Positions 26,613 to 36,998 of a stretch of DNA of 64,000 nucleotides are shown here, in pieces. The DNA is from UBA8079 sp049601915. Its GTDB lineage: Bacteria; Pseudomonadota; Alphaproteobacteria; UBA6615. The stretch lies in NCBI GenBank assembly GCA_049601915.1, contig JBMYRB010000003.1, positions 186,001-250,000 of the forward strand, read 5' to 3'. Made by a program: the position numbers and the translations under genes. Numbering within the stretch: position 1 is the stretch's first letter; every line of letters begins with the position of its first letter. The notes beneath the pieces are model-generated. The model made no database searches. It saw only the letters and a program-made list of their open reading frames with translations, and was not told the origin of the DNA.

Positions 26613-26789
26613 CGTTTTTTATCAACGCTGTGCGGCACAAAATTAATGTAATTTCGAACAAGCCGAATCGGGTGCATTTTCATCGTCAGAGACTACCTGA
26701 ATCCGGGGATCCGGGCAAGGAAACGCGGGGTTGCAAAGCCCTGAAAACACGCGGGATTCGCGATCGCCTGACGACCCAATTCGTGGCGA

Positions 26790-27263
26790 TTAGAAAGGGA
26801 TTTCGTCGTCCAGATCGTCGCCGCCGCCCAGGCCGCCACCGCCGCCAGCCGCCATCGCGGGCTGCTGGTCGTGGGCGGGTGCGGAATCATATCCACCACC
26901 ACCGCCGCCACCGCGGCTGTCGAGCATGACCATTTCACCGCGGAAGCGCTGGAGGACCACCTCGGTCGTGTATTTTTCCTGGCCGGACTGATCGGTCCAC
27001 TTGCGGGTCTGGAGCTGGCCCTCGAGGAACACTTTGGCGCCCTTCTGGAGGTATTTTTCGGCCACTTCGACCAGTTTCTGGTCGAACATCACCACCCGAT
27101 GCCACTCGGTCTTCTCCTGCATCTCGCCGGAGTTGCGGTCTTTCCAGCGTTCGGACGTGGCGACCGACAGGTTGCACACCTTGTCGCCGGACTGCATGGA
27201 GCGAACTTCCGGGTCACGGCCCAGATTTCCGACGAGAATGACTTTGTTGACGCTGCCTGACAT
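26790..27263 (-). CDS. ssb: Single-stranded DNA-binding protein
   Basis: The 157-residue protein has the OB fold of bacterial SSB (VNKVILVGNLGRDPEVR, TEWHRVVMFDQ, YLQKGAKVFLEGQLQTRKW, about residues 4-110). A glycine-rich linker (GGGGGGGYDS) and the protein-recruiting tip DDLDDEIPF follow. It coats single-stranded DNA and recruits repair enzymes. ATG 27263 has AGGAG nine bases upstream. The frame is open further upstream but without similarity. It diverges from uvrA, a conserved arrangement that often permits joint damage control. Confidence 0.96.
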   Translation of the reverse strand: MSGSVNKVILVGNLGRDPEVRSMQSGDKVCNLSVATSERWKDRNSGEMQEKTEWHRVVMFDQKLVEVAEKYLQKGAKVFLEGQLQTRKWTDQSGQEKYTTEVVLQRFRGEMVMLDSRGGGGGGGYDSAPAHDQQPAMAAGGGGGLGGGDDLDDEIPF

Positions 27264-27411
27264 TGGGTGTGTCTCCTGAACTTGGGAATCGATCATCATG
27301 CGCCGCGAAAAGGTTGCGACTCGGGGTGCAAATCCACGCTCACACTGGCATGGGGCCCGGTGCCCCACAAGCGGTCTGGACGTTGACTTATCCCCATGAT
27401 ATTCATGTTTT

Positions 27412-27426
27412 GTTCTCTTTTCAGTC
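27412..27426. promoter_or_regulatory. Possible degenerate LexA (SOS) site between ssb and uvrA
   Basis: The alphaproteobacterial LexA site is GTTC, seven bases, GTTC. Here GTTC (27412-27415) is followed at that spacing by AGTC, so only one half-site is perfect. The location in the ssb/uvrA divergent region is right, but the match is weak. Confidence 0.22.
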
Positions 27427-27525
27427 AACCCCTGTCCACTGGTCTTTTGATCCTTGCCGAGCCATATTCGAAAACAGCTTCGGATCGGCTGAATTTGGCC
27501 CAGAACCCTCGCCCGTAAGGCACAA

Positions 27526-30384
<2,859 letters not shown>

Positions 30385-30481
30385 ACTCGGTGCTGCGCTC
30401 ACGTAATTAATCCTGTCCCACGGGCTCGGTTCGCAGTGCGCTGCTGGTGCCTGTAATATTACGGTTGATGCGTGAGGAATT

Positions 30482-31250
30482 ATGACGATGCGCTGGTTTC
30501 GACATCACAAATCCAGACTGCGAAGTGGTTTCGCTGTGGTGTGCATGGTGGTTCTTGCCGGTTGCGCCAGCGCGAAATACCAGCAGGAGCTTACCAAAGC
30601 TGAAAACGGCGACATATTCTGGGCAGTGGAAACCACTTCAACGCTTGAGGGAGCCGCCGTCAACGCCGCGCTCAGTGATTTCGTTCAGGATTCAAGCACC
30701 CGCTACGCATTTTGGCCTGGCTTTTTTGCCCCTGGGCCCCGGCGACCGTCTGGAGGATGAAGATGGTGATCGGGTCGAGAACGTTCGCATTCGAGCGCTA
30801 CCAATTGAATTTCGACGTGACGGCGAGCGACGAATTTCCTGGGACGCACAGGTTGTGGAGCCGGGGACCTATTCATTCGTCATCGTGCTGGAGCAAGCCC
30901 GTTTTGTTCTTGTCGGGTATGAACGATTGGTGCATGGCTCGTTGATGTCTCCGTCACCAACTTCCAGGAATGATCCGAACTATATCCTGACGACACAAAC
31001 GCCGCGCTTTGAGGTTAAACCCGGCGAGGCTATTTATCTCGGGACGTTCAAAACCGATGTTCGAATGCATCTAAGTTTTTTGAGAACCGACGAAGTCAGA
31101 AAATCCTCCCGCACAGACTCCGGCGACCTGTCGGCAATCGCAACCGCGGCTAAAATCGATCCGTCGCGGGTTCGAACCGTGAATCTTTTCGATGGCAAGG
31201 GCGCTGCCTTGCGGAAATACCAAGGACCGGTCACCTCGGCCAACGAGTAG
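30482..31250 (+). pseudogene. Lipoprotein, broken by a frameshift
   Basis: From ATG 30482 the product begins with a lipoprotein signal (GFAVVCMVVLAGC, lipobox LAGC, Cys28) and continues TTSTLEGAAVNAALSDF and AFWPGF. It then enters a short wrong frame. The adjacent frame continues LPLGPGDRLEDEDGDRVENV, VVEPGTYSFVIVLEQ and a C-terminal part ending KYQGPVTSANE at 31250. The shift is at six T (30722-30727), where five would give one continuous protein of about 255 residues. I do not recognise the family. The beta-rich middle would suit a periplasmic lipoprotein. The nearest neighbours are uvrA and the DUF1330 genes, and no partner is evident. Confidence 0.7.
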
Positions 31251-31310
31251 TCGAAGAGCGGCGTCAGTCGTTCATGTTCAATCCAGAAAGCCTAGAAAAG
31301 GAAACGAATT

Positions 31311-31595
31311 ATGTCCGCATACATCGTCGTCGATGCCAACGTTCACGATCCCGAAGCCTTCAAGGCGTATGCCGAGAAAGTCGGCGCCACCCTGAAGGCC
31401 CATGGCGGCAAGCCGATCGCCAACAACGCCCCCGAAACACTCGAAGGGGACTGGGCCCCGCAGCGGGTCGTGATTCTCGAATTCGCCGACGAAGCGGCGG
31501 CGAAGGGCTGGTACAACTCGCCGGAATACCAGGAGATTATCCCGCTGCGTCAGCGCGCCGCTAATGACAGCCTGATTATCATGCCGGGACTCTAG
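31311..31595 (+). CDS. DUF1330 family protein
   Basis: The 94-residue protein is a complete DUF1330 domain of the ferredoxin-like alpha/beta barrel group: SAYIVVDANVHDPEAFKAYAE, TLEGDWAPQRVVILEFAD, and the C-terminal GWYNSPEYQEIIPLRQRAA. Members are small cytoplasmic dimers with no established reaction. The start ATG 31311 follows AAAGGAAA. A second, damaged copy follows after nine bases, so the two genes were probably one transcript. Confidence 0.88.
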   Translation: MSAYIVVDANVHDPEAFKAYAEKVGATLKAHGGKPIANNAPETLEGDWAPQRVVILEFADEAAAKGWYNSPEYQEIIPLRQRAANDSLIIMPGL

Positions 31596-31604
31596 GAAAC
31601 CATC

Positions 31605-31892
31605 ATGACCGCCTACGCGATCTTCGATGCCGACATCCACGATACGTCATCAATGGACGAGTATCTGGAAAAGGTACCATCGACACTCCAGCAGTATAGC
31701 GCGAAACTCCTGGCCGCCACCTCGGCCATCGAAATGGTCGAGGGCGGCTGGGCGTCCAAGCGGATCGTGAACCTGGAGTTCGCGGACATGGACGCGGCAC
31801 GCACCTGGCACAACTAGCCGGAGTATCAGGCCGTGTTGCCGCTGCGTCTGAAGGCGGCGAACGACCGGGTGTTTTTCGTAGACGGGATGTAG
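31605..31892 (+). pseudogene. Second DUF1330 copy with an in-frame TAG
   Basis: The frame encodes TAYAIFDADIHDTSSMDEYL, MVEGGWASKRIVNLEFADMD and ARTWHN, then TAG (31815-31817). It continues in the same frame as PEYQAVLPLRLKAANDRVFF and VDGM to a TAG at 31890-31892. In the first copy the matching position is Ser in YNSPEYQ, so a TCG to TAG change would explain the stop. Total length with the stop read as Ser would be 95 residues, as in the intact copy. Truncation removes the last strand and helix of the fold, so the product is unlikely to be functional. Confidence 0.8.
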
Positions 31893-31897
31893 GTGCC

Positions 31898-31972
31898 CTA
31901 CTCCGCCGCCTGCTTATCCCGACCGGTAAGCAATGGAACCGCAAGTGCAGCGATCAGTCCGACTTTGCGCAT
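31898..31972 (-). CDS. Possible 24-residue hydrophobic microprotein
   Basis: ATG 31972 is preceded by AGGAGG at six bases, one of the best ribosome sites in the window. The frame encodes MRKVGLIAALAVPLLTG followed by a charged end (RDKQAAE) and TAG. The Lys/Arg start and 13-residue hydrophobic core resemble a very short membrane peptide. It lies between the damaged DUF1330 gene and trmFO, on the opposite strand to both. I know of no matching family. Confidence 0.4.
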   Translation of the reverse strand: MRKVGLIAALAVPLLTGRDKQAAE

Positions 31973-32099
31973 CGGCGCCTCCTGTTCGTGGATTTCGGTC
32001 AAACCGCCGCACCGGGCCTGCGTCGCGTCAACTCACGAAGCGTTTGATGTGCGAAACGCGCAATTGCCTTCACCCGCGGGGCTCGCTATGTCCTGACCC

Positions 32100-33485
32100 A
32101 TGAGTAAAACAGATATAACGCCGGTGCATGTGGTTGGCGGCGGCCTTGCGGGCAGCGAGGCGGCCTGGCAACTGGCCCGTGCCCAGGTTCCCGTCATCCT
32201 GCATGAGATGCGCCCGGACCGTGCGACGGAAGCCCATCAGACCGACAGTCTGGCCGAGCTGGTCTGTTCCAACTCGTTTCGTTCTGACGATGCCGAGGGA
32301 AATGCGGTGGGCATCCTCCATGCGGAGATGCGAATCCTCGGGTCATTGATCATGGCCGCGGCGGATGCGAACCGAGTCCCTGCCGGTAGCGCCCTGGCGG
32401 TCGACCGCGAAGGGTTTGCCGCGCAGATTACGACGGCGATTCTTGACCACCCGTTGATCGAGGTAGCGCGCGGTGAGGTCGCCGGGCTGCCGCCCGAAGA
32501 CTGGGACAATGTCATCATTGCGAGCGGCCCCCTCACCTCGCCCGATCTCAGCAAGGCGATTATCGATCTGACCGGCGAGAAGAATCTCGCCTTCTTCGAT
32601 GCCATCGCCCCCATCGTTCATGCCGAGAGCATCGACATGGATGTCGCCTGGTTTCAGTCTCGTTACGATAAGCCGGGGCCCGGCGGCACCGGAAAGGATT
32701 ATATCAACTGCCCCATGGGCGAGGTCCAGTTCGAAGGCTTCATCGACGCGCTGCTGGAGGCCGAAAAGGTCGACTTTCACGAATGGGAGAAGAACACACC
32801 TTATTTCGAAGGTTGCCTGCCGATCGAGGTGATGGCCTTGCGTGGCCGGGATACCTTGCGGTTTGGGCCCATGAAGCCGGTCGGGCTGACGGACCCGAAC
32901 ACGGGTACCCGCGCGCACGCCGTCGTGCAACTGCGCCAGGACAACGCGCTGGGGACCCTGTTCAACATGGTTGGCTTCCAGACCAAGCTGCGTTACGGCC
33001 CCCAGCAGGAAATTTTTAAAACCATACCCGGGCTGGAGAACGCCGAGTTCGCGCGGCTCGGAGGGATCCACCGGAACACCTTCATGAACTCCCCGCGCTT
33101 GCTCGACGGATCGCTACGCTTGAAGGTACAGCCCCGCATGCGCTTCGCCGGCCAGGTCACCGGTGTCGAGGGTTATGTGGAAAGCGCGGCCATGGGGCTG
33201 CTCGCCGGACGTTTCGCCGCCGCCGAACGCCATGGGGAAGCCGTCACGCCGCCGCCGGACACGACGGCCCACGGCGCGCTGTTGGCACATGTCACGGTCG
33301 GTGCGGACGATGAAACCTTCCAGCCGATGAATGTGAATTTCGGCCTGATCCCGCCTCTGGAAGACGGTGCATTGGCAGATATCAAGCGCAAGGAACGCAA
33401 GAAGGAGCGTCGTCGGCTGATGTCGCGCCGCGCGCTTTCCGATATCGCGGTCTGGTTCAGCGACACACCCTTGGCGGCCGAATAA
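32100..33485 (+). CDS. trmFO: tRNA (uracil-54-C5)-methyltransferase, folate/FAD-dependent
   Basis: TrmFO makes ribothymidine at position 54 of tRNA using methylenetetrahydrofolate and FADH2. The 461-residue protein begins with the FAD dinucleotide motif VVGGGLAGSEAAWQLA. It has the conserved cysteine block LVCSNSFRSD (Cys near 60), the second catalytic-region cysteine in YFEGCLPIEVMALRG, and the FAD-binding C-terminus with GYVESAAMGLLAGRFAA. The length is normal. Its stop overlaps the next start as TAATG, so it heads a translationally coupled string with a methyltransferase and two VOC proteins. Confidence 0.95.
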   Translation: MSKTDITPVHVVGGGLAGSEAAWQLARAQVPVILHEMRPDRATEAHQTDSLAELVCSNSFRSDDAEGNAVGILHAEMRILGSLIMAAADANRVPAGSALAVDREGFAAQITTAILDHPLIEVARGEVAGLPPEDWDNVIIASGPLTSPDLSKAIIDLTGEKNLAFFDAIAPIVHAESIDMDVAWFQSRYDKPGPGGTGKDYINCPMGEVQFEGFIDALLEAEKVDFHEWEKNTPYFEGCLPIEVMALRGRDTLRFGPMKPVGLTDPNTGTRAHAVVQLRQDNALGTLFNMVGFQTKLRYGPQQEIFKTIPGLENAEFARLGGIHRNTFMNSPRLLDGSLRLKVQPRMRFAGQVTGVEGYVESAAMGLLAGRFAAAERHGEAVTPPPDTTAHGALLAHVTVGADDETFQPMNVNFGLIPPLEDGALADIKRKERKKERRRLMSRRALSDIAVWFSDTPLAAE

Positions 33486-34128
33486 TGATGGCCCGCCATC
33501 CCGACCATCCGCGCGATAGGCCCGGGAATTTCTGGGACCAGCGTTATGGCGGCGGCGACATGGTCTTCGGCCACGAACCCAACCAGTGGCTGCAGGCAAA
33601 CACCGATCTCCTAAAACCGGGACTGGATGCCCTGATGCTTGGTGATGGCGAAGGCCGCAACGGCGTCTGGCTCGCCAAACGCGGGCTCAATGTGACGAAC
33701 GTGGATGCATTTCTTGTGGGCGTCGAAAAGGCAACACAGCTCGCAGCCTCCCGCGGTGTCTCGATCAATGCCGAAAACGCCTATTTGCGTGACTGGGTTG
33801 TACCTGTCGGGGCATTTGATCTGGTTATGCTGGCTTTTCTGCATGTCAGACCGGACGATTGCACCGAGCTACATCACAGAATAGCATCGACCCTGAAACA
33901 CGGAGGACTCTTGCTTTTGGAAGGCTTTACACCGGATCATCTGGGGTATGGCAAAGGCGGCTGCCGGTCACGGACACGATGTTAACCGAGGACCGGCTGC
34001 GTGAAGATTCCGGCGAATTACTCGATATTGAGTATCTCGAGGCGCTGGAAACCGAACTGCCTGCGAGCGAGCGCCATGGCGGCCCGGCGGCTGTGATTCG
34101 GTTGCGCGCCCGGATGAAGAGCGAATGA
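33485..34128 (+). pseudogene. SAM-dependent methyltransferase (TehB-like), broken by a frameshift
   Basis: From ATG 33485 the product has FWDQRYGGGDMVFGHEPNQW, the motif I equivalent ALMLGDGEGRNGVWLAKRG, NVTNVDAFLVGVEKATQLA and FDLVMLAFLHVRPDD, as in TehB-like methyltransferases. Near GYGKGG the frame shifts. The other frame continues LPVTDTMLTEDRLREDSGE, LLDIEYLEALETEL and RLRARMKSE to a TGA at 34126-34128. One extra base near 33961 (GGC-GGC-C-TG) would restore a 214-residue protein. The motif I position has LGDGEGRNG rather than the usual glycine-rich GCGxG. Its end overlaps the first VOC gene as ATGA. Confidence 0.78.
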
Positions 34129-34556
34129 GCGTGAGTGCCCCGTTTTCAATGAAGGACGTCGATCACGTGGTGATTCGGTGCACCGATCTGGCGGCGACGA
34201 AACATCTTTACTGTGATGTGCTGGGTAGGACGATGCAGGAGGAAGACACCGACATCGGCCTCTACCAGGTGCGTATCGGCGATCACATTGTTGACCTGAT
34301 ACCCGTCGATGAACCCTCCGGACTAAAAGGTGGCCCCGCACCGGGCACGAACGACCACAACATGGATCACTTCGAAATCCAGGTGGAGCCCTATGACGAT
34401 GATGCCATCCGCGCCTACTTGTCGGATCGCGGCGTGGATCTGGGGGCCACCATCATTTGCGGCGGCGCGGAAGGCGAAGGTCCGGGCATTCAAATCAAGG
34501 ACCCCGCAGGCAACACTGTCGAACTGAAGGGACCGTCGGACCCAGTGTATAACTGA
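34125..34556 (+). CDS. VOC family protein, copy 1
   Basis: The 143-residue protein is a glyoxalase/bleomycin-resistance/dioxygenase (vicinal oxygen chelate) domain. The first beta-alpha-beta module begins DVDHVVIRCTDLAATKHLYCDVLG with the metal-ligand histidine position in DHVV. The second module has HNMDHFEIQVEPYDDD with another histidine, and the end IQIKDPAGNTVELKGP carries the usual glutamate. These residues support metal-dependent activity, but the substrate is unknown. It overlaps the preceding gene by ATGA and is followed after two bases by a paralogue. Confidence 0.88.
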   Translation: MSVSAPFSMKDVDHVVIRCTDLAATKHLYCDVLGRTMQEEDTDIGLYQVRIGDHIVDLIPVDEPSGLKGGPAPGTNDHNMDHFEIQVEPYDDDAIRAYLSDRGVDLGATIICGGAEGEGPGIQIKDPAGNTVELKGPSDPVYN

Positions 34557-34558
34557 TT

Positions 34559-34978
34559 ATGGCAACACCCCCGTTTGAAATGGAAGGCCTAGATCACGTG
34601 GTGATCCGCTGCGTCGATCTCGACGCCATGCAGCATTTTTACTGTGATGTGCTGGGTTGTACGGTCGACCGGCACAATAAGGAGTTGGATCTGCTACAGC
34701 TGCGCGCCGGCCGCCAGCTGATCGATCTGGTGACGGTCGATGGCGTATTGGGCTGCAAGGGAGGTGCAGCGCCGGGCGCGGAAGGCCGCAACCTAGATCA
34801 CTTTGCCATCCGCATCGACCGGTTCGACGATGCCGCACTCCATGCCTATATAACGGGACACAATATCGAGATCGTCGATGAAGGCCCGAGATACGGGGCG
34901 GACGGTACCGGCCCGAGCGTTTATCTGCGTGACCCCGAAGGGAACATCGTCGAACTTAAGGGCCCACCCACCGACTAA
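34559..34978 (+). CDS. VOC family protein, copy 2
   Basis: The 139-residue protein is a paralogue of the upstream VOC protein. It shares LDHVVIRCVDLDAMQHFYCDVLG, the PGAEGRNLDHFAIRI second module and the end VYLRDPEGNIVELKGP. The metal-ligand His, His and Glu positions are kept. The middle part (NKELDLLQLRAGRQLIDLV) differs enough to suggest a different substrate or a heteromeric role with copy 1. Its TAA overlaps the stop of the convergent squalene-synthase-like gene by three bases. Confidence 0.88.
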   Translation: MATPPFEMEGLDHVVIRCVDLDAMQHFYCDVLGCTVDRHNKELDLLQLRAGRQLIDLVTVDGVLGCKGGAAPGAEGRNLDHFAIRIDRFDDAALHAYITGHNIEIVDEGPRYGADGTGPSVYLRDPEGNIVELKGPPTD

Positions 34979-35820
34979 TACCGTCCCGCCCAGGCCCGCA
35001 AGGTCAAACGCAACAACGGTGCCGGTCGCGCCACCGGGATCGCGAACGGATCGTGCCCCACTCTACGGATCACCGCAATATGCCTGTCGGCAAGACCGGC
35101 CAACAGTAGACCACGTCGCGCCGACTTCGGGATTCTCCGGGTTTGCGCACGGGCCTCACGCAGCAGTTTGTCGGCACGCATGACCAACACTTCGATGGCC
35201 TGGTTCAGGCCCGGTGACGGCTTGAGATCGAACAGGCGGCGACGCTCCACTTCATATGCGCTAAGCAGGTCTTCAGGGATGTACAGGCGCTGGGTCTGGG
35301 CGTGGAACCCGACAGCGCGAGCTAGGCCAATGATCGCCCAGGCTGTGCCGACAAGCCGTGCGGCGTCGATGGCGGTATCGTTTTTGCCACCATCGAGACA
35401 GCGCATGACGAGGGCCGAGAGCCCGCCGGATGTCTCTCGCGCATAGGCCTCCAGCGCTTCGAGATCTCGCGGCGGTGTGTCCTCCAGGTCCGCCTCACGG
35501 GCGTCGACCAAGGTTTCCAGCTGCGCGCGCGACAGGTCATGGTTCTGGATGGCAGCCTGCAGCGCCTCGACGACCGGATGTTCGCGCGACGCGCCTGTAT
35601 AAAGGCCCGCAATCGTCTCGCGCCACCATTGCAGGCGTATCTGGCCGAGCAACGGCTCGCTGATGAGTTCACGGGTGCGGGCAATCTCCAGGCTGAAAGC
35701 ATAGAGCGCCAGCGCCGCTCTGCGGCGTTCCGACGGCAAAAACAGCGCTGTCAGGTACCGGTCATGGTCATGCCGGCGTACCTCATTCAGACAATATTGT
35801 TCGCTCGCCGTGAGGCTCAT
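34975..35820 (-). CDS. Squalene/phytoene synthase family protein, NDUFAF6-like
   Basis: The 281-residue protein has the all-helical prenyl synthase fold: CLNEVRRHDHDRYLTALFLP, ALYAFSLEIARTRELISEPLLGQIRLQWWRE, and AWAIIGLARAVGFHAQTQRLYIP. The Asp-rich substrate motifs of true synthases (DxxxD) are not evident at the first position, where EIARTRELI is found. That is the pattern of the NDUFAF6 (complex I assembly factor) group rather than carotenoid or hopanoid enzymes. ATG 35820 follows GAGGG. An NDUFAF3/Mth938-like gene lies 0.8 kb away, so a shared role in complex I assembly is plausible. Confidence 0.82.
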   Translation of the reverse strand: MSLTASEQYCLNEVRRHDHDRYLTALFLPSERRRAALALYAFSLEIARTRELISEPLLGQIRLQWWRETIAGLYTGASREHPVVEALQAAIQNHDLSRAQLETLVDAREADLEDTPPRDLEALEAYARETSGGLSALVMRCLDGGKNDTAIDAARLVGTAWAIIGLARAVGFHAQTQRLYIPEDLLSAYEVERRRLFDLKPSPGLNQAIEVLVMRADKLLREARAQTRRIPKSARRGLLLAGLADRHIAVIRRVGHDPFAIPVARPAPLLRLTLRAWAGRY

Positions 35821-35921
35821 GGGCACCCTCGCCCGCGCTGAATGGGCGTTTCGTGTCTCGCGTAGGATCGACGCGTTGAATTTGCTATAGTCCGATTCGG
35901 GTTCTTGCACAGGGGGATACT

Positions 35922-36017
35922 ATGAAAAACCCATTGGAATCACTGCATATGACTGTCGTGCTGGGGGTCGTGCTGACCGTCATCATGGTGCTCGTGGCAC
36001 AAGCGATCGCCAGCTAG
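35922..36017 (+). CDS. Single-helix membrane microprotein, 31 residues
   Basis: ATG 35922 has AGGGGG six bases upstream. The product is MKNPLESLHMTVVLGVVLTV continuing into IMVLVAQAIAS, with one clean transmembrane helix after a short polar start. It ends 21 bases before the four-helix PuuD-like gene on the same strand and shares its transcript up to the terminator at 36570. Both features support a real gene, possibly a small partner of that membrane protein. I know no named family for it. Confidence 0.6.
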   Translation: MKNPLESLHMTVVLGVVLTVIMVLVAQAIAS

Positions 36018-36038
36018 GCGCGGAAGGGAGATAGAAAA

Positions 36039-36545
36039 ATGGAATTTGATCCTTTCCTTTTACATCTGATCCGTGTGCTGCACGTCATCAGCGGCGTTAT
36101 GTGGATTGGTCTTCTTTGGTACCTGAACTTTGTCCAGGTGCCGACAATGCCGAAAATTCCCGACGAGATGAAACCGGCCATCGGAAAGCATATTGCTCCG
36201 GCGGTCCTGTTCTGGTTTCGCTGGGGCGCGGCATCGACAGTTCTGTTCGGCCTCATCCTCGCATGGATGCAGGGTTCGCTCGGCAGCTGGCTCGCCATCG
36301 GTTTGACCGACGGCAGCTTCGTCAGCGCAATGATCGGAATTGCGATGTGGTTCGGCCTCATCATGGCCTTCAATGTCTGGTTCGTGATCTGGCCAAATCA
36401 GAAAATCGCGCTGGGCATCGTGGATGCACCGGCCGAAGCCAAACCGGCGTCGGCACGGCGGGCCATGCTGTTCTCACGCACCAACACCTTGCTCTCGATC
36501 CCCATGCTTTACGGCATGGTGGCGGCACAAAACTCGCCGTTCTGA
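36039..36545 (+). CDS. Urate hydroxylase PuuD-like integral membrane protein
   Basis: The 168-residue protein has four membrane helices, starting LIRVLHVISGVMWIGLLWYLNF with a histidine in helix 1. Helix 2 is WFRWGAASTVLFGLILAW, helix 3 AMIGIAMWFGLIMAFNVWFVIWP, and the last is TNTLLSIPMLYGMV. This matches the urate oxidase N-terminal (PuuD membrane) domain family, but the cytochrome c domain of full-length PuuD is absent. Membrane-only versions are widespread in alphaproteobacteria and their function is not settled. It follows the 31-residue membrane microprotein. Confidence 0.85.
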   Translation: MEFDPFLLHLIRVLHVISGVMWIGLLWYLNFVQVPTMPKIPDEMKPAIGKHIAPAVLFWFRWGAASTVLFGLILAWMQGSLGSWLAIGLTDGSFVSAMIGIAMWFGLIMAFNVWFVIWPNQKIALGIVDAPAEAKPASARRAMLFSRTNTLLSIPMLYGMVAAQNSPF

Positions 36546-36569
36546 TCGAGTAAAGTCAGCAAGTGATTG

Positions 36570-36594
36570 CGGGGCCCTTCGGGGCCCCGTTTTC
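36570..36594 (+). terminator. Rho-independent terminator after the PuuD-like gene
   Basis: An 8-bp stem CGGGGCCC/GGGCCCCG with a stable TTCG loop is followed by TTTT. It lies 25 bases past the PuuD-like stop and just before the convergent Mth938-like gene. Confidence 0.9.
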
Positions 36595-36607
36595 GTTTGG
36601 GGTCAGG

Positions 36608-36997
36608 CTACGGCAGCACGATCAGGGCGGCCGCCACCCTGCGGTCTTCCGACAGCAGCAAGTTGAATGTCCGTGCCGCGGCTCCGGTATCCATGGGCTC
36701 GATGACGATTCCCGCGGCACGCAGCGGCGCCCGCAAGGACTGGCTCACCAATTCCATTCTGGGGCCGCACCCGAGCAACAGAAGTTCGATCTCCGATGCC
36801 GCTTCGGATTCAGCCAGGACCGTCGCCAGCGCGTCGGCGTCGATGTCTGTGAATGTGGAGACCGACCAGTCTACGGTGCGTTCAGGGAATACCAGAACGG
36901 AGTTTTGATAGGTCAATCCGGAGATTTGAAACTTGCCGGCGCCGTATCGCTCGACAATCTGGTGAACGATGGTGTCTGATGTCGGATCGGCCGGCAT
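36608..36997 (-). CDS. Mth938-like domain protein (NDUFAF3/DUF498 family)
   Basis: The 129-residue protein is a single Mth938-like domain: HQIVERYGAGKFQISGLTYQ, NSVLVFPERTVDW, ELLLLGCGPRM and GIVIEPMDTGAAARTFNLLL. The eukaryotic relative NDUFAF3 assists assembly of respiratory complex I, and bacterial copies next to secDF are common in alphaproteobacteria. ATG 36997 overlaps the secF stop region by a few bases, so it is the last gene of the long minus-strand string. The longer open frame to 37060 lies within secF and is not used. Confidence 0.87.
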   Translation of the reverse strand: MPADPTSDTIVHQIVERYGAGKFQISGLTYQNSVLVFPERTVDWSVSTFTDIDADALATVLAESEAASEIELLLLGCGPRMELVSQSLRAPLRAAGIVIEPMDTGAAARTFNLLLSEDRRVAAALIVLP

Positions 36998-36998
36998 A

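Noticed and set aside
34125..34978. VOC pair as a single fused protein
   Set aside because: A stop and a separate ATG with a two-base gap separate them; both are full domains.
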